In this document: piece by piece, positions 12,441-23,404 of the stretch
Position numbering within the stretch: the first letter of the stretch is position 1
How the letters are laid out: each line of letters opens with the position of its first letter
Origin: Cephalopachus bancanus
Taxonomy: Eukaryota; Chordata; Mammalia; Primates; Tarsiidae
Length of the DNA: 64,000 nucleotides
Assembly: GCA_027257055.1 (NCBI GenBank)
Contig: JAPVLO010000054.1
Span: forward strand, 4,030,001 to 4,094,000
Reading direction: 5' to 3'
Notes under the pieces: generated by a model
The model's database searches: none
Told to the model about the DNA's origin: nothing
What the model saw: only the letters and a program-made list of their open reading frames with translations
Made by a program: the position numbers and the translations under genes

Positions 12441-13690
12441 AGTTTCCATGCTGGGAGATGGCCAAGAACCTCCAGGCCAGCCCTTTCCACTTAACAGATG
12501 GGGTCCCCAGAGGTCCTGGACACCTCTAACCAAACAGGAAAGAAGCTAGAGCCTCCCCACATGGGGCCACGCCAGCAGGTGTTACCAGCGCCAAGCCATC
12601 ATTTCATTGCTTTCCAACAGAGTCTGAACCTCAGAAAGAAACAAGGCAAAGGCTTCCTGCGTGGCAGGTGAGAAGCAAGAGGGAAGATAAAATTATCTCA
12701 GAGCAAAGTAATGAACTGTCATCAGTGAAGAACCTCACAAACACCCACTTTTTTTAAAATAAGCAAATATCTAGAATCACTCTAAATTCATCCAAGTGAC
12801 TAAATTAGAATTTCTTCACCATCATATTCTACCTATTTCCAAAACACATCTGGAGTGGAGACAACTCAGCATTTCATGAAGTTCACCAGTTTTCTGCTTC
12901 TAGGCCTTAAAGAAACAGGGAAGGCCTTGGTTCACAAACAGGCTGCTTATCTGAGCCAGCCAGAAGATGCCAATTACTGGGCTCAGGGGCAAATTCAGAG
13001 CTGCCATAGTGGAATAAAGGATGCAGTTAAGGCCTCTGTACAACCTTACAGAAGGAAACGTTTATTAAAAGAGAGAACTGTAAACTTCACATGTAAAATA
13101 TTAATTCTGTTATAATTCAAGGTACTGAGAAGCTAATTAAGTACTCAGACCTTCAGAAACTCCAGGTTAGCTCCCAAATATAGAACAATCTCTCTATCTA
13201 AAGATATAAACTCCCTGGAGGCCACAGCCTTCCTGCATGGCTAGCTTTTAAGACATTTTAAGAAACTTGACCTCAAACTATAAAATCAGCTTTTCAGTGA
13301 GGGCTACCTAGAGCTTTTGAGAAAATATATTTCAGCTTAACACAAATTTCAAAAATAAATTGTTCTCTTATTCTATTAACACACACAATTTGCTTTGTAA
13401 AAGAAATGCTTAGTCTTTTTCAAGGATTCCTTATTCTAGCTGAATGGACAGACCATCTACCTAACTGTCAAGCTAGAAGCAGGGAATATTCCAGACTGTA
13501 ACCCTCCTCTCCTCTCCTCTATTCCCAAATGAGATCCATCACCACCACGCCTAGCCACCCTGTCTCTTGACTCTTTTTCTTCTTTAACCCTTGGGTTTAG
13601 GTCCTCACAAAATCCCTAACAGTAGCCTCCTAACACATCTCTCAGTCACCAGACTTGTCTCTCTGCCTGTTCCCTACAAAACTGCCAGAG
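12440..13690. other. Unique sequence, nothing recognised
   Basis: No repeat or gene signature that I can support over about 1.25 kb. A CTCCT-rich run lies at 13503-13520. Confidence 0.35.
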
Positions 13691-13691
13691 T

Positions 13692-14125
13692 ACCCTCATT
13701 CAGTCATTCGACAAACATTTACAGAGTCTCTACTATGTGGTAGGCACTGAAGATTAAGCAGTGTGCACAATCATGTCCCTGCCCTCAGGACTACTCATAG
13801 TGGTATGGGACAAGTAATAGGTGCCATAGAGAAATAGAAAGCAGAAAGAGAGCCAGGGAGTACTTGGAGACTGGGTTATTTTATCTGGTGTGGTCATCAA
13901 ATGTCTCATTCCAAAGGGGACATGTGGCATGTGCTGAAGGAAGGGGAGGGGGCAAGCATCAGAAGAAGAATATTCCTGCAGAATAGGACACAGGTGCACC
14001 ACAGGAGCATGGCCTGGTATATCTGAGGATAGCAAGAAAGCCAGATTGGCTAGAGCACAGAAAGCCAGGGGACAGGTAACAGAGGTGATTCAGAGAGACG
14101 ATGCAGGACCTTGCAGACATAGCAA
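13692..14125 (-). mobile_element. L2 LINE 3' UTR
   Basis: Reverse complement of L2: begins CATTCAGTCATTCGACAAACATTTACAGAGTCTCTACTATGTGGTAGGCACTGAAGATTAAGCAG (the conserved L2 3' end), then CCCTGCCCTCAGGACT, GGTGCCATAGAGAAATAGAA, an AGAATATTCCTGCAGAATAGG segment and GCCAGATTGGCTAGAGCACAG. Typical old, gapped L2. Confidence 0.8.
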
Positions 14126-14129
14126 CAAC

Positions 14130-15465
14130 AGGAAAGCTTGTCTGTAGTGAAATGAGAACAGTGTTTCTTACAGTAACTCCCCACAATTTCTTGGGAAGTT
14201 CATAGGTTTTGCAGAATCTCTAGAAAAACCAGCTGAGAAACAGGGAAAATATATTATAATTTTCCTGCTTCCTTAGCAATCAACATAGAATACATTGACA
14301 TCAAGTCCAAAGCAAGAACAGGAAACACTGGCATGCAAAGGTGAAGATTAAGGCCAACATTTCTGAGAACTGAAACAACAGCATGCAGGAGACAGGCATC
14401 CCCAATCCAACTACTCAGTCTTCCTTGTAGCCGTTCCCACGTTCTAAGTGTGAGTTCATGCTGCCAATGGTGAGTCAATCTTACAAATGAAGTTAATATT
14501 ATTAAGTAATAAATAGTATGCTTTACACAAATACCAATTATATACAGTGCTGTTAATCTTGCTAGAAGAGTCAAATGTTAACATTATCCAACCACTACGT
14601 CATTATATTCAGAGGAATTTTCCAGTACTTGAATATTCACTATGGGGTGCCATACTTTGTAAATATTATTGAACTTAGTATTACTTTAAAATTCTTTTAT
14701 AATTTTTAGATATCCATAAGAGTAAAAAGAATGTTGGAAATATGTATTTTTAAGAAAGATAAGTCAAATTAATTTTTTGTTAAATATAGTTTAAATCACA
14801 GAAGTATCATTAAAGCATCATTATTAATCATTTGGAAAAGCAGAATTATTTGAGCAGCATGCTTTTAAAAGAAATTAGTAACAAATTGCTTAATACAGGA
14901 ATAAAGATCTCATACCCCTCATTAAACATTTAAGCAATATTAGTTGTTTATATGAGGTAAGAAAGAACGCTTGTTTTGCTTTGGCAAACAAAAATAGGCA
15001 ATTATTAAAATTTTTAATGAAAAGATTTCTAAAAGAAAAATTTTTGTGCTTTAATAGGAGAAAGGCAAGAAAATATGTAAATATTGTTGTAGAAATCAGA
15101 ATCTAATCTAAATCTGAAATAGAAGAAAAAATTTGATTTCAATAGCAAAACCAAATCATGGCAATCACAAAAAAAAGTTATTGTTAAAAACGAAAGGAGT
15201 TCTTATGAGATTAGTTAGTTCATATGAACCCAGCTCTTTTATAACAAGCAGTCAGCACACCTGCCCTTTGCTCCAGAAGAGACTCTATCTTCTATCTCTA
15301 TCTTCTGAGGCTAGTCACTATACAAATAAGAGAAACTCATGGGGAATTGCTTCCCAAGTGTAAGTGCATTGACAAAAGGGAAAGGAAGACAGAGGAGAAA
15401 CTTGATAGGTTTCAAGGTTACAGAGGGACTTACATAAACGCTAAGTACCAGACATGATTATAGTC
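14130..15465. other. AT-rich unique sequence, nothing recognised
   Basis: Very AT-rich around 14600-15120. I see no repeat family and no credible coding frame. Confidence 0.35.
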
Positions 15466-15467
15466 AA

Positions 15468-15665
15468 TTAGCTCATATGTATTTATATAACCCCCACAGC
15501 CACCCTAAGACACGGGAACTATTATTAGCTCCTCTCATCTTAAAAATAAAGAAACTGAGTCACAGACAAGCTAAGCTACTCATCACACAGCTACTAAGTG
15601 GTGGAACCAGATGCAAACCCAGATGCTGACTCCAGGTCCATGCTACACTTCTTTGCCTCCATGCT
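15468..15665 (-). mobile_element. MIR SINE
   Basis: Antisense MIR: GGGAACTATTATTAGCTCC, AAAATAAAGAAACTGAGTCACAG, CTAAGCTACTCATCACACAGCTACTAAGTGG, then CAAACCCAGATGCTGACTCC and TGCTACACTTCTTTGCCTCC toward the tRNA-derived head. Confidence 0.85.
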
Positions 15666-16368
15666 TATTCAGCTGGCCCAGAGGACTTCTGATATGATTG
15701 GCAATTATGTGTTAATGATTCAACAAACTCTCACTAACCTAGTTATTATTATTACTACATATGTGCAGACTTTTTAAATTATAAGGTCATTTCATTTAAA
15801 AGCATCATACGAGCTTTCACTTCCGTATGCTGAATAGAATTCCCAAACTGGAAGCTTCCCCATCTCTGCCATAAAAAGTGAACAAGTTACTCCTGGCTGC
15901 TTAAATTTCATGCATGAAATATCCCAGATAAGCAAAATGGAATGAGCCAGCCACCATGATGCAAAATGGCGTCTGGCATCTTCTCCTGATTAATGGGAGA
16001 GCTGGATTCTGTCAGTGTTCAAAAACTCAAAATGTCAAGGCCTTGGACCTAATAGCCACTGCTTTCCTGTAGGTTTAGTTGGCCCCTGAATAACATGGGT
16101 TTGAACTGTGCTGGTCCACTTATATTCAGATTTTTTTCTTCTGCCTCTGCCACCTCTGAGACAGCAAAACCAGCTCCTCTTCTTACTCCTTGACCTACTC
16201 AAAGACAATGAGGATGAAGACATTTATGATGATCCATTTTCATTTAATGAATAGTAAGCATGTTTCTTCTTCCTTGTGATTTTCTTAATAACATTTTCTT
16301 TTCTCTAGTTTATGCTATTGTAAGAATACAGTATACAGTACATGTAACATACAAAATATGTGTTAATC

Positions 16369-16717
16369 CAGGGACCTCCTGTCCTTGGGCTACAGACCGG
16401 CACCAGTCCATGGTCTGTTAGGAACCCAGCCACACAGCAGGAGGTGAGCAGTGGGCAAGTAGAGTTCTGCCTTTTGTCAGATCAGCAGGGGCATCAGATT
16501 CTCATTTCTCATCAATTAGGAGTTTTTAAAAACAAAATCTATTCCCAGTTCTCACAGGGCCCAAACTCTGTTGTAAACTGTGTACACAAGGGATCTAGTT
16601 TACACGCTCCTTATGAGAATCTAATGCCTGATGATCTCTCCCACACTGCCCCCAAGCCATGGAAAAACTGTCTTCCACAAAACTAGTCCCTGATGCCAAA
16701 AAGGTCGCAGACCACTA
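16369..16717 (+). mobile_element. MER1/Charlie-type hAT MITE nested in the Tigger2-like element
   Basis: Left end CAGGGACCTCCTGTCCTTGG, then ACCGGCACCAGTCCATGGTC, TGTTAGGAACCCAGCCACAC, AGCAGGAGGTGAGCAGTGGG, GAATCTAATGCCTGATGATC, GGAAAAACTGTCTTCCACAA, and right end CCAAAAAGGTCGCAGACCACTA. Terminal inverted repeats and the TSD TGTTAATC (16361-16368) versus TGTAAATC (16718-16725), 7 of 8 identical, are typical of hAT. Removing it restores ...TGTTAATCAACTGTTTATG..., as in the related copy near 46880. Confidence 0.92.
16507..16546 (+). repeat. 40-bp patch identical to 17568-17607
   Basis: This stretch interrupts the MER1-like element between its GATTCTCAT and GGGCCCAAACTCT parts and does not belong to it. 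It starts TCTCATCAATTAGGAG and ends AATCTATTCCC, and is identical over 40 bases, same orientation, to 17568-17607. TTCTCA occurs on both sides (16506-16511 and 16549-16554). Confidence 0.9.
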
Positions 16718-17354
16718 TGTAAATCAACTGTTTATGTTATCAGTAAGGTTTCCAGTAAACATTTTTAGGCCTTATAGGATTAGTAGGTAATCTTTAGGGG
16801 AAAGTCAAACATTATGTCTGAATTTTCAACTGTGGGGAAGGGTGGGGAGAGAGGAGTACAGAGTGGTCAGTGCCCCTAATCCTGAATTATTCAAGGGTCA
16901 ACGGTAAACATCAATCTGAAAGCTACTGAGGACTGGCCCGTAGTGATCTATTCAGACAACATCTGGAAAAGAGAATCCTGACCTAAAACAGACCACAATG
17001 CTAAAGGAAATTGGGAAACATGGTGCACATCATATATCAAAGATCTGTTACTAAAACTACAAGGGTTAGACAAGGAAGACTCCTAAAATGTTGTCATACC
17101 TGCCATAATCTTTCATTTCCACTTATTTTTCTTTAAGAACATCCAACCTACCAACCATACAACCACACAGCCCACTCTACCTATCACCTATCTTCTCTGT
17201 GTGTTTCCACCTCCGTTATCCTGTCCACAAAAGCAGACACATACAGTAAATACTCAGGCTGCTTTGGGAATGAAGAAGAGAAAAGATTAAATATAGCTAT
17301 CTCTGCCAATTCTCTGAACAGGGAAGATCTATCAGACATAGACTAGAACTAAGT

Positions 17355-17450
17355 GCATTTTATTGATAAGGAAATTGAACCCTAAAGAAGTAACTTATCC
17401 AAGGTCACACAGGTCTAAGTACAAACTGCTACCCTATCATCAGAATAGTT
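17355..17450 (-). mobile_element. MIR fragment
   Basis: Short antisense MIR core: GATAAGGAAATTGAACCCTA, AGTAACTTATCCAAGGTCACACAG. Head and 3' end are not clear. Confidence 0.6.
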
Positions 17451-17567
17451 TTAGCACATTTTCCCAACGTGCTGACCCTGTCCACAGGGCACAAGGATAT
17501 ACCTTCATCCATGGCTTGGAGTGGCTGTTCACTAGGCCCACAGGGACAAAAATATATACCATTTATG

Positions 17568-17607
17568 TCTCATCAATTAGGAGTTTTTAAAAACAAAATC
17601 TATTCCC
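17568..17607 (+). repeat. Second copy (possible source) of the 40-bp patch
   Basis: Identical over 40 bases to 16507-16546, without flanking short repeats, and set in otherwise unique DNA. It is the more likely source of the copy inside the hAT element. Confidence 0.9.
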
Positions 17608-18165
17608 TTCTATGTAAAACTATAAGTAATTCCAATTCAACTCTGCAAACAGAAGGAAACATCTGACACCTCTTCCCTAAACACAGGAAAGGAAAGTTTG
17701 TTAAGACAGAAGAAAGGAAATAAAGCAGGTATAAATAGCACAGAGAGAATGTAGTTTTAGTAGGAACTTTCACTATTTTCCTTCAATTTTTTATACACAC
17801 ACATATTCTTACATATACATATGTACTATGTATATGTACTGTTTTGTGTGTTTTTCTTGCTGATTCTAGCAATTCAACTGCCAGGAGTTAATGCCAGGCA
17901 CTGAGCAAGATAAGGAAAGAATAGTACAAGTGCAAGTCAAATCAATAGAATGAGAGAGGCCCTTACATCACTGTGGCCCTCCCTGTCAGTAAGAAATTTG
18001 ACAGCAGCATTCATAAAGCATCATTCTCTCTGACCCAGTAATCCCATTCCCCTCACACACTGTAATCATTTTAGTGAATTTTCTTCCACTCTCCACATTG
18101 TATTTTCATCCAGTTGGGATCATGGCCCACAAATAGTTTCTGTGTCCCACTACACAGTTTTCCTA
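17608..18165. other. Unique sequence with an AT/CA-rich tract
   Basis: 17793-17850 is a degenerate TATACACACACATAT-type tract. Otherwise nothing recognised. Confidence 0.35.
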
Positions 18166-18173
18166 ACAGTCAC

Positions 18174-18275
18174 TTTTTTTTTCACCTTTAAATTTTTTAT
18201 TTTAAAATTGTGGGGTACAATTCAGGGTTAGGTATACAAATATTCACTGTGCAGGTACCGTTGTTGATGAGGACC
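18174..18275 (-). mobile_element. Very short lineage-specific L1 3' end
   Basis: Only about 100 bp of L1: a T-run at 18174-18182, ATTTTTTATTTTAAAATTGTGGGGTACAATTCAGGGTTAGGTATAC, CAAATATTCACTGTGCAGGTACC, GTTGTTGATGAGG. It is an extremely 5'-truncated insertion. I could not define a TSD. Confidence 0.85.
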
Positions 18276-18559
18276 ATAATTATTGGGACAGAAGAGTCCT
18301 GCTGCATCTCTTAATCTTTCTACATTACAATCATATTTGTTATTCGAGAATAGTCTCTGAGCACTGAGACTGAGCACACCTTCATAAATGTTGGGCAGTT
18401 TATTCAACTCCATGTTTACTAAATCCATAGTTTAAGAACCAGTTAACTGGCATTGTTGATAGAAACAAAATAAGACTAGGAGTGAAAAGGCCTGGTTTCT
18501 GAACACTGAACTAATGATATGACCTCCGATGAATCAGGTTCTCTGGGTCTGTTTGACAA

Positions 18560-18780
18560 GTGAGTGTTTACTGTGGTTTGGGCACCAGTCCAGCATTTTG
18601 TATATCTTAACTCATTAAGATTTCATAACAACATTATGAAGTAGGTATCACTACTCTCACGTGACAACTGAGGAAACTGAGGCACAAAGTAATACAGCTA
18701 CTAGTATCAACTAGCAGAGCATGAATGGAACACAGGCCATCTGGGTCCACAGCGCAATCTCTTAATTACTGGCACTGCTG
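18560..18780 (-). mobile_element. MIR SINE
   Basis: Antisense MIR: a TGTTTACTGTGGTTTGGGCACCAG-like 3' end, CTTAACTCATTAAGATTTCA, ATTATGAAGTAGGTATCACT, GACAACTGAGGAAACTGAGGC, then GGGTCCACAGCGCAATCTCTTAATTACTGGC toward the head. Nearly full length. Confidence 0.87.
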
Positions 18781-19500
18781 GATTAGAAGACTTCTGGGAT
18801 TCTTTCCAGCCTAAACCTTCTATGATTCTGAAATTCCAAGAATGAGCTGTACTAAGTTTGTCACATTTATGCCAATTTCTTGAAGTTGCTCAATGCCCTT
18901 CATAAGTAACAAATCCTTAATCTTTATGCACTAATAAAGCAGCTGCCAAAGACACTGACTTTAGACACACATTTTAATGAAAAGTCAACCCAAAATGAAC
19001 TAGAAATCCACGTGGCGCTTTCAATGCTTCTTGTTTATTCAACTCTCTGATTATGTAGGAAGGAACTAAGTTAAGTGAAGTGAGAGGTGAAAGGATACAA
19101 GACAGAGAACATTTTGCTTTTGGACTGAGGCTGGAAATTAACCACAACCGGTTTCAACACTTGGTCTCTGCTCACTAATATTTCAGGTGGGTCTCTCCCA
19201 ACAGAAGACCTCCAAACTGTTCCCACAACCCCACTCCCAGATAAGGTAAGAAGGGGAGGTTGTAGTGATATCCCCAAGCCATGAGAAAGCTTATCTTCAT
19301 GTGAGTTCAGAAAAAGGTTTGAGACTCCTCCCAGAAAATATAAACTCCCCCACATCCAGTTCATGTGCATTTCTTTTTCTTAAATCAACAAATAAATCTA
19401 AGGCCCACCCTTTCTTTCTTCTCCCAAAGTCCAATCTCTCCCCATTCCAACACAACCCTCACCCAAAGGAATGAATGAAACTACCACTTTCTAGATAAGA
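18780..19500. other. Unique sequence, nothing recognised
   Basis: No repeat family or gene signature that I can support. Confidence 0.35.
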
Positions 19501-19514
19501 GATTTTAGGACTCT

Positions 19515-19625
19515 GCTATGCACAAAAATCAAGTTGTGTGATTAAAATGCAGATTCCCAGCCTCTGCACTCATTGAGTATGGTTTGGTGGTTCTGGCATG
19601 GAACTCAGGAACTTACGTTTCTCTC
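19515..19625. mobile_element. Possible MER5-type hAT fragment
   Basis: GTGTGATTAAAATGCAGATTCCCAGCC and GGAACTCAGGAACTTACGTTTC resemble the two inner halves of a MER5A-like palindromic hAT element. Ends and TSD are not visible. Confidence 0.45.
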
Positions 19626-19639
19626 ACTCTCTGCATATG

Positions 19640-19690
19640 CACATATAGACACACATATGTGTACACACACACATCACCACCACCACCACT
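19640..19690. repeat. Short CA / CAC simple repeat
   Basis: A degenerate ACACATATG and ACACACACAC run followed by (CAC)n at about 19671-19688. Confidence 0.7.
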
Positions 19691-20878
19691 CTCCCCAAAC
19701 CTCCCTGACACAGGTGACTGACAGGCCAGGCTTTGAAAAACACTATTACTGATGCTATTAGAGTCAAGTTAATCTCTCTTGAATCACAACCTACATGTTG
19801 TCTCCACACGCCTTAGGAACCCCAGTGTTTGCTCTGTCTCTGTTTTCTCTGTGCATCTGCCCATTATTCCAGGTGTGCCATCTTTAAAACAGACTTCCCT
19901 GCTCTGATTGGGTCACTGCTTTGGCCCTTACTAGGTGACTTGAGCTCCTCCTGTAAAAAGAAAACCTCAGCAGGAAACTTCCTGGCAGCTTCACCAACTC
20001 ATTCCCAGCATCAAATGTCCACCTAGAGAGCATCAGAGCAATCATTTCATTCATGAGCTAGCTAGTAAGTAGCTTACCTGACATGGGCTTTCTGTTAGGC
20101 ACTCTGGGGCATCTGATGCACACGGCAGCACAAGGCAGGCCACCTGGGCCTTGCAGTCAGCAGTGATTATCACTGCTTTCCAATCCATCATTCCCTAGCC
20201 AGGTGGAAAGTGGACTTGCCATCCTCAGCTTCTGCCTATAGGAATGGCATTCTGTACACATACGGCCAGCAGTCTTGTGCCTACTGAAATAAAATAACGC
20301 TGATGGACTGCAAATTCGATTAAAGGGATGTATTACACCATAGTTAAAATGAGCTTCTGGAAAACACCCTGACACTGAAAACCAGCTTCAATTCCTCTTA
20401 CATAAGACACTCTTTTTATGGAGCCCATTTCCTATGCAATCAGTCCCATAGTGACTGGAGTTTAAGTTACAAGAATCCACAGGCCCAAGGTTTCTGATTA
20501 CACTTGTGTATGCTTCGGAATGAAGGCCCTGACAACCTACCTCCCCGTGCCAGCAGCAGCCTGGCTGGCTGCTCCCAGAGCAGCTCTTAGGCCAGATCCT
20601 GCGAGAAAGAAAGAGCAGGCACAACCCAGAGCCCGTGAGACACTAGGGCTCAGGCCACACCCAATAACCTCTCCTCTGACCTGATGTTAAAATGCAGAAC
20701 ACAGCACCCTGGCACCCCAACGTGTTCCTGTTCCAGCCACATAAGCACAAACTTTAACCATGACAATAACTCAAGAGACTGTGTATTAGAGACCTGACTT
20801 TCTGAACCTACCAAACAGGACACGGTTAGATGCTCACAGGCAGAAAGGATTTGGCACAGTATGAGACAGAAAACACAT
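19690..20878. other. Unique sequence, nothing recognised
   Basis: About 1.2 kb without an identifiable repeat or gene. Somewhat less AT-rich than the surroundings around 20500-20720. Confidence 0.35.
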
Positions 20879-20879
20879 G

Positions 20880-21085
20880 CTGCAGGAAAGTGACTAATAA
20901 AAAGGCAGGATTGTGGTCACCTTTGGGGAAAGGGAGAGGTTCATGACTGGGAAGAGACACGGGGTTCGTCTAAGTGCCGGAAGATGTCTATTTCTGGCCT
21001 AGGTGGTGATAACTTGCGTTCGCTCTGCAATTGTGGTTTTTTGCTTTATGTTCTTTAATAAGAAAGAGCATGCAATGTTTTTAAA
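20880..21085 (+). mobile_element. Old L1M 3' UTR fragment
   Basis: GATTGTGGTCACCTTTGGGGAAAGGGAGAGG, ATGACTGGGAAGAGACACGG, GGCCTAGGTGGTGATAACTTG and CTTTATGTTCTTTAATAAGAAAG follow the layout of a common L1M 3' UTR (gtggttacctttgg...gactgggaaggg...ttatgttcttcaataaaa). Confidence 0.6.
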
Positions 21086-21089
21086 AGGA

Positions 21090-22070
21090 ACCTGCAATTT
21101 GACTTTACTAACTGACCAGTACTCTAGCCTTTACTCTAGGGATCACACGTCCCTGACGGCCACTGGACAATCAAGCACATGAGACCATTAGTACTCAGCA
21201 ATGTTCCCACGGGCGGTCACACGCCCAGTAGCAGAGTCATTTGTTTATAGAACTCTCAAAATTCTGCATCTCCAATGTGGTGGTAGTTAATGTGGCATTT
21301 CACGAGCAAGAGAGAACACAAAAGAATGAGAGCAACCCACAGTTAATGGATTACAATAAAATAATGTTCTACCCATTGCTCATTGTCATAGAGCAGCAGA
21401 GATCAGAAAACTGGGTTATAAAAAAAGGTTAGTTTCACACTGGATGGGCCCTCAGCAACCTTTCTGGTCTTTAGACCTCTCTGCCATCCTTGGCTGGCTG
21501 CAGTTTTTGCCCCTTTCTCAACCCCCATAGTCTAAGCAATAAGAGGATTAGGGGTAAACATATGTCGTTTTCTTCTTCTCCTCAATACACTTGAAGCATT
21601 TTTTTTTTGTTTACTCTCCAAAGGTTTCCCTTTGTCAGGTTTTTTATTAAATATGCAAGGTATTTATATATGGTTGCATATCTTTTTTCTTCTCTCTAAA
21701 ATTATTATTGAAAGGGCAGAGATTGCCTTACTAAACTCAGGATCCCCTGACTTAAGTCTGCAGTGTCTGGCATTCGGCAGACATGCACTAGGTGTTCCAA
21801 GGATGTTCTCAAAAGAAAAACATTTCTAAAAATTATGTTATAAGAAAATGCTTATACAAAACCATATGTGTCAAAACCACTCATACTGTCACTGAGGAAT
21901 TTCCTGCTACTACAAAGCAGATGACAACGTAATCAACGTCAGGGCAGCACTGATTTCAACTGCATCTGTTTGGAATAGAAAGTAAGCAGCACTCTTTGGG
22001 TTGGAGACTGGAAAAGCATTTGTCAATGCTGCCGTCTATATTATATGGAAGATATACCTGGAAAAGAAGT
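21090..22070. other. Unique sequence, nothing recognised
   Basis: No repeat or gene signature that I can support. Confidence 0.35.
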
Positions 22071-22074
22071 GACT

Positions 22075-22165
22075 AACAGCATGGGATTGGGAGTCAGGTA
22101 CAATGAGTTCAAATCCCAACTCTAGCATTAAATGTCCTGGGCAAGCAACATATCTTCTCTGAACC
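22075..22165 (+). mobile_element. MIR 5' (tRNA-derived) fragment
   Basis: CAGCATGGGATTGGGAGTCAGG, GAGTTCAAATCCCAACTCTAGC (B-box-like) and CCTGGGCAAGCAACATATCTTCTCTGAACCC are the sense head of a MIR. The rest is missing. Confidence 0.75.
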
Positions 22166-22221
22166 CTTCATTTATGCCACAAGCTACCAAGTCCTAGTAA
22201 TGACCTGGCATCTGACTCCAC

Positions 22222-22252
22222 TGACTTCCAATGCCTCTATCATTGGAAGTTA
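22222..22252. repeat. 10-bp perfect inverted repeat with a 7-nt loop
   Basis: ACTTCCAATG (22224-22233) pairs exactly with CATTGGAAGT (22241-22250) around CCTCTAT. One G:T and one T:A pair extend it outward. No known element is associated with it. Confidence 0.75.
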
Positions 22253-22259
22253 AAATGAT

Positions 22260-23208
22260 AACTGGGTTAAAAATCAACATCATGGTGTCCAACATCTGAG
22301 GTGCCTATGTAGGAGATGAGTACTAAAGGGAGGGAATCCACCCCCAACAAAGACACTGAGAAAGATCACCTCCTCCATCCCCAGTGTGTGCCTGTGGTAA
22401 TCTGCTACTTCCACCCAGAACCCTGAATCTGGAGCAAGCAACACAAAGAGACAGAAACAGATGAGGATGCAGCTGAGTGCTGTGGAGATAACCGCACACT
22501 CAGTGTCTGGACAGTGCCATCAGAGGTGTCCTCACTGGTGTCCTTTGGCGCAGCAGTGGCTCACCGTTCCTGTGGTGTGGTTTTTGCTGTGGTTCAGCAG
22601 AACCTTTGGTAACTCTAGATATTCTCTCAATGAGTGCTTTTTTGGATTAAGTTCTTAGTTGCAACTAAGAACAAATAAACAGGGAAAAATGTTAACAACC
22701 TTTGGCTTTCAGAAGTGCAAGAGGATGACAAAAATAAAATATCAAAAGAAGTCAAGCCAGAGAAATAATAGCTTAAAAAACAAAACTGAGCAAAGATTCA
22801 TACTACAAAAGTGGCACTGAGTCTGCCACTTTTTTTTTTAACCTCAACCTTTATGTTAGTTCTATTGTTTTTGAAAACAGATGCCTTCTCTATTTGCATG
22901 ACAGAGCAGAGGACACTACAACCAGAAAACATATTGATTTCCTTTATTTTACTCTGTTGACAACTTCTTCTATTTTCTAATTTCTCTGATTCTTGTATCT
23001 GTAGGTCTATGGGATATTAAGCTCCTTTGCATTCAGCTCAGTTTAACAAATCTTTATTAAAAGTCTGCTGTATACAAGACACTATGATATGCATTTATAG
23101 TTTAACTCATAACAAATTAAGACATTTTAATTCAACTGGAAATTTATAATTAATCCTTTAAATTTTTTTTATGTTAAATGTAAAACAGTAGTCATTTTGT
23201 GGGTTATA
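22260..23208. other. Unique sequence, nothing recognised
   Basis: AT-rich with T- and A-runs. No repeat family or gene identified. Confidence 0.35.
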
Positions 23209-23404
23209 TACAGTACACTAGTCCCTTGGTCTCCACAGGGGATGGGTTCCAGGAGCCCCAGCAGACACAAAATTCACAGATGCTCAAGTCCCTAATATAA
23301 AAAGGTATGGTATTTACATACAGCCTACTTACATCCTTCCATATACTTTAAATTATCTCTAGATCACTTATAAATCCTAATACATTGTAAATGCTATGTA
23401 AATA

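Larger units (their letters stand above)
16077..16904 (+). mobile_element. Tigger2/MER2-like DNA transposon, interrupted by a hAT element
   Basis: Left end AGTTGGCCCCTGAATAACATGGGTTTGAACTG with CCACTTATATTCAGATTTTT; right end TGAATTATTCAAGGGTCAACGG. The ends are inverted copies of the pogo/Tigger2 terminus (TTGACCCTTGAACAACxCGG), flanked by TA (16076-16077 and 16905-16906). Internal landmarks ATTGTAAGAATACAGTATACAGTACATGTAACATAC and ACTGTTTATGTTATCAGTAAGG are those of Tigger2-derived MITEs; the second copy at 46380 shares them. The element spans the MER1-like insertion at 16369-16717. Confidence 0.88.

Noticed and set aside
16035..16223. Ser/Arg-rich minus-strand frame resembling an SR protein start
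   Set aside because: It overlaps the Tigger2-like left end and a CT-rich stretch; low-complexity composition explains it.
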